Shown one piece after another: positions 6,413-7,422 of a DNA stretch of 7,422 nt. Source of the DNA: Candidatus Bathyarchaeota archaeon (lineage in GTDB: Archaea; Thermoproteota; Bathyarchaeia; TCS64); NCBI GenBank assembly GCA_002726865.1, contig PBSW01000079.1, positions 1 through 7,422 on the forward strand. The letters run 5' to 3'. The position numbers were made by a program, and so were the translations under genes. The notes beneath the pieces are model-generated. The model was given only the letters and a program-made list of their open reading frames with translations. It did not search any database and had not been told where the DNA came from. How positions within the stretch are numbered: the first letter of the stretch is position 1; each line of letters begins with the position of its first letter.

Positions 6413-7404
6413 GGACTCAACTCTCGTGCCACTTCTAGAAACTCTGAAAGTCGTGGCAATAGTATGGGAAGCGTGACACCAGCTCTACGGTACTCTTCAA
6501 TCCGTTCCTTACACTTTTTCGAATCCCCAATGACATAGAACTCTTCCACGAGCTCGGGAGGGACTTCTTTTCCGTCTGCATTTTTCTTTTTGAAACCTCT
6601 CCTAATCTTTTGAATCATGTCTTTGTCATATCCACCCTTTTCTACCAATAGTTCTCCAAGCCCGGGTGTTGAGAGCAGAGAAGAAAGTCGGCCGCGGCAG
6701 CTTTCAATGACTGAAGAAGGGTCATCAGTCAAGCGGGTCGCCAAAACACAAGAAATTGCAAACGATTTGGAGCTACGGCCCGATTCCTTTAGCTTCTCCC
6801 GAAGAAATTCAACTGCATATTTGACGTACCTCACAGGCGAATAGGCGTTCAATACAACTCCATCCGCAAGATCTGCAGCAAGAGCTAATGTTTTTGGCCC
6901 AGTAGCTGCAAGATACAGGGGGATCTCATCCCTAAAGACATCCATATTCAGAGATACTTGGCTGAGTTGCCATGAATGACTTCGCATAGTAACATTCTCT
7001 CCCCGCAGAAGCCGTCTATTGGCCTCAATGGTATCAGAAAGTACCTTCAGAGGATTACCCCACGGGATCTTCATCTGTCCTTCTATCAAGCCTCTCTCGC
7101 TTCTGCCGAGGCCTAGGATTAGCCTTCCTTTCGATAGACGGTCTACTGTAGCAGCAGCCATACTAAGAAGTGCAGGGTGTCGAGTGTAGGGATTCGTCAC
7201 AGCGAGGCCGAGCTTTGGTTTCTTGGTGATAACCGCCAAGGCGCCTAGAAGACTAAATGTCTCTTCTGCAAAATACCGTTCCGTAACCCAGATCGAGTTG
7301 TAGTTGTGTTCTTCCGCAGCCTTCGCGTATGTCTTAAGCTGGATACCGTCTCTGATCCCGTGGTGAAAGCCGATCCCAAGTTCACCCTTCAAGCTCCTTA
7401 TCAA
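6409..7404 (-). CDS. Mer-like luciferase-family F420-dependent oxidoreductase
   Basis: About 331 residues, the normal length of 5,10-methylene-tetrahydromethanopterin reductase (Mer) and related F420 enzymes. Residues 8-14 give the first barrel strand, followed by NYNSIWVTERYF (34-45). LGLAVTNPYTRHP (65-77) is nearly the Mer/F420 signature, where the barrel strand carries the non-prolyl cis bulge. AAATVDRLSKGRLILGLGRSE (83-103), and IPLYLAATGPKTLALAADLADGVVLN (161-186) with its cofactor phosphate-binding part, complete the core. VIGDSKKCKERIEEYRRAGV (291-310) is the usual C-terminal helix region. Likely hydride transfer between F420 and an unknown substrate; it could be a true Mer, but the neighbours are not one-carbon genes. 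The listed start is TTG at 7404-7402. TTG at 7392 is an alternative, and the frame is still open at the right edge, so the N-terminus is uncertain. Convergent with the amidohydrolase: the stops share TTAA at 6409-6412. Confidence 0.85.
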   Translation of the reverse strand: MIRSLKGELGIGFHHGIRDGIQLKTYAKAAEEHNYNSIWVTERYFAEETFSLLGALAVITKKPKLGLAVTNPYTRHPALLSMAAATVDRLSKGRLILGLGRSERGLIEGQMKIPWGNPLKVLSDTIEANRRLLRGENVTMRSHSWQLSQVSLNMDVFRDEIPLYLAATGPKTLALAADLADGVVLNAYSPVRYVKYAVEFLREKLKESGRSSKSFAISCVLATRLTDDPSSVIESCRGRLSSLLSTPGLGELLVEKGGYDKDMIQKIRRGFKKKNADGKEVPPELVEEFYVIGDSKKCKERIEEYRRAGVTLPILLPRLSEFLEVARELSP

Positions 7405-7422
7405 CCTCTTGTGCCATGTGGA

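Overview
The window reads as a compact stretch of prokaryotic, most probably archaeal, chromosome. The indications are indirect. Two genes belong to the luciferase-like/F420-type oxidoreductase family, and one of them has motifs close to methylene-tetrahydromethanopterin reductase (Mer). Several genes appear to start with TTG. Shine-Dalgarno signals are weak or absent, AGA/AGG/ATA codons are common, and no bacterial -35/-10 promoters are recognisable. No rRNA or other lineage marker is present, so the lineage is left open (an uncultured Thermoproteota-like archaeon is one possibility).

Layout. (1) A leftward unit runs from 1923 to the left edge: a family III CoA-transferase, a hotdog-fold 4HBT-type acyl-CoA thioesterase 24 bases downstream, and then, after a 110-base gap, the N-terminal 57 residues of a luciferase-like monooxygenase that runs off the window. 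(2) A 142-base divergent intergenic region (1924-2065) separates it from a rightward unit: a 574-residue family X DNA polymerase with a PHP domain (polX), a dihydroorotate-dehydrogenase-like flavoprotein, and a dihydroorotase/hydantoinase-type cyclic amidohydrolase. (3) The amidohydrolase meets a leftward Mer-like oxidoreductase head-on, with the two stop codons overlapping in a shared TTAA. The start of that last gene lies near, or possibly beyond, the right edge.

How the genes may work together. The adjacent DHOD-like flavoprotein and cyclic amidohydrolase look like a redox-plus-ring-opening pair acting on a cyclic amide or ureide. The flavoprotein is altered at the loop that holds dihydroorotate or pyrimidine in known relatives, so orthodox pyrimidine synthesis is not a safe assumption. 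The F420-type enzymes, CoA-transferase and thioesterase could carry an organic acid product further, but this link rests on neighbourhood alone. PolX is probably an unrelated passenger in the same unit.

The most notable sequence-level observation is in PolX. The third catalytic aspartate of the polymerase site appears to be Asn246, and the HxH metal motif of the PHP nuclease reads Gln346-x-Gln348, although the frame and nearly all other motifs are intact. No tRNA, rRNA, CRISPR array, insertion sequence or long repeat was found, and no gene-free stretch exceeds 300 bases.
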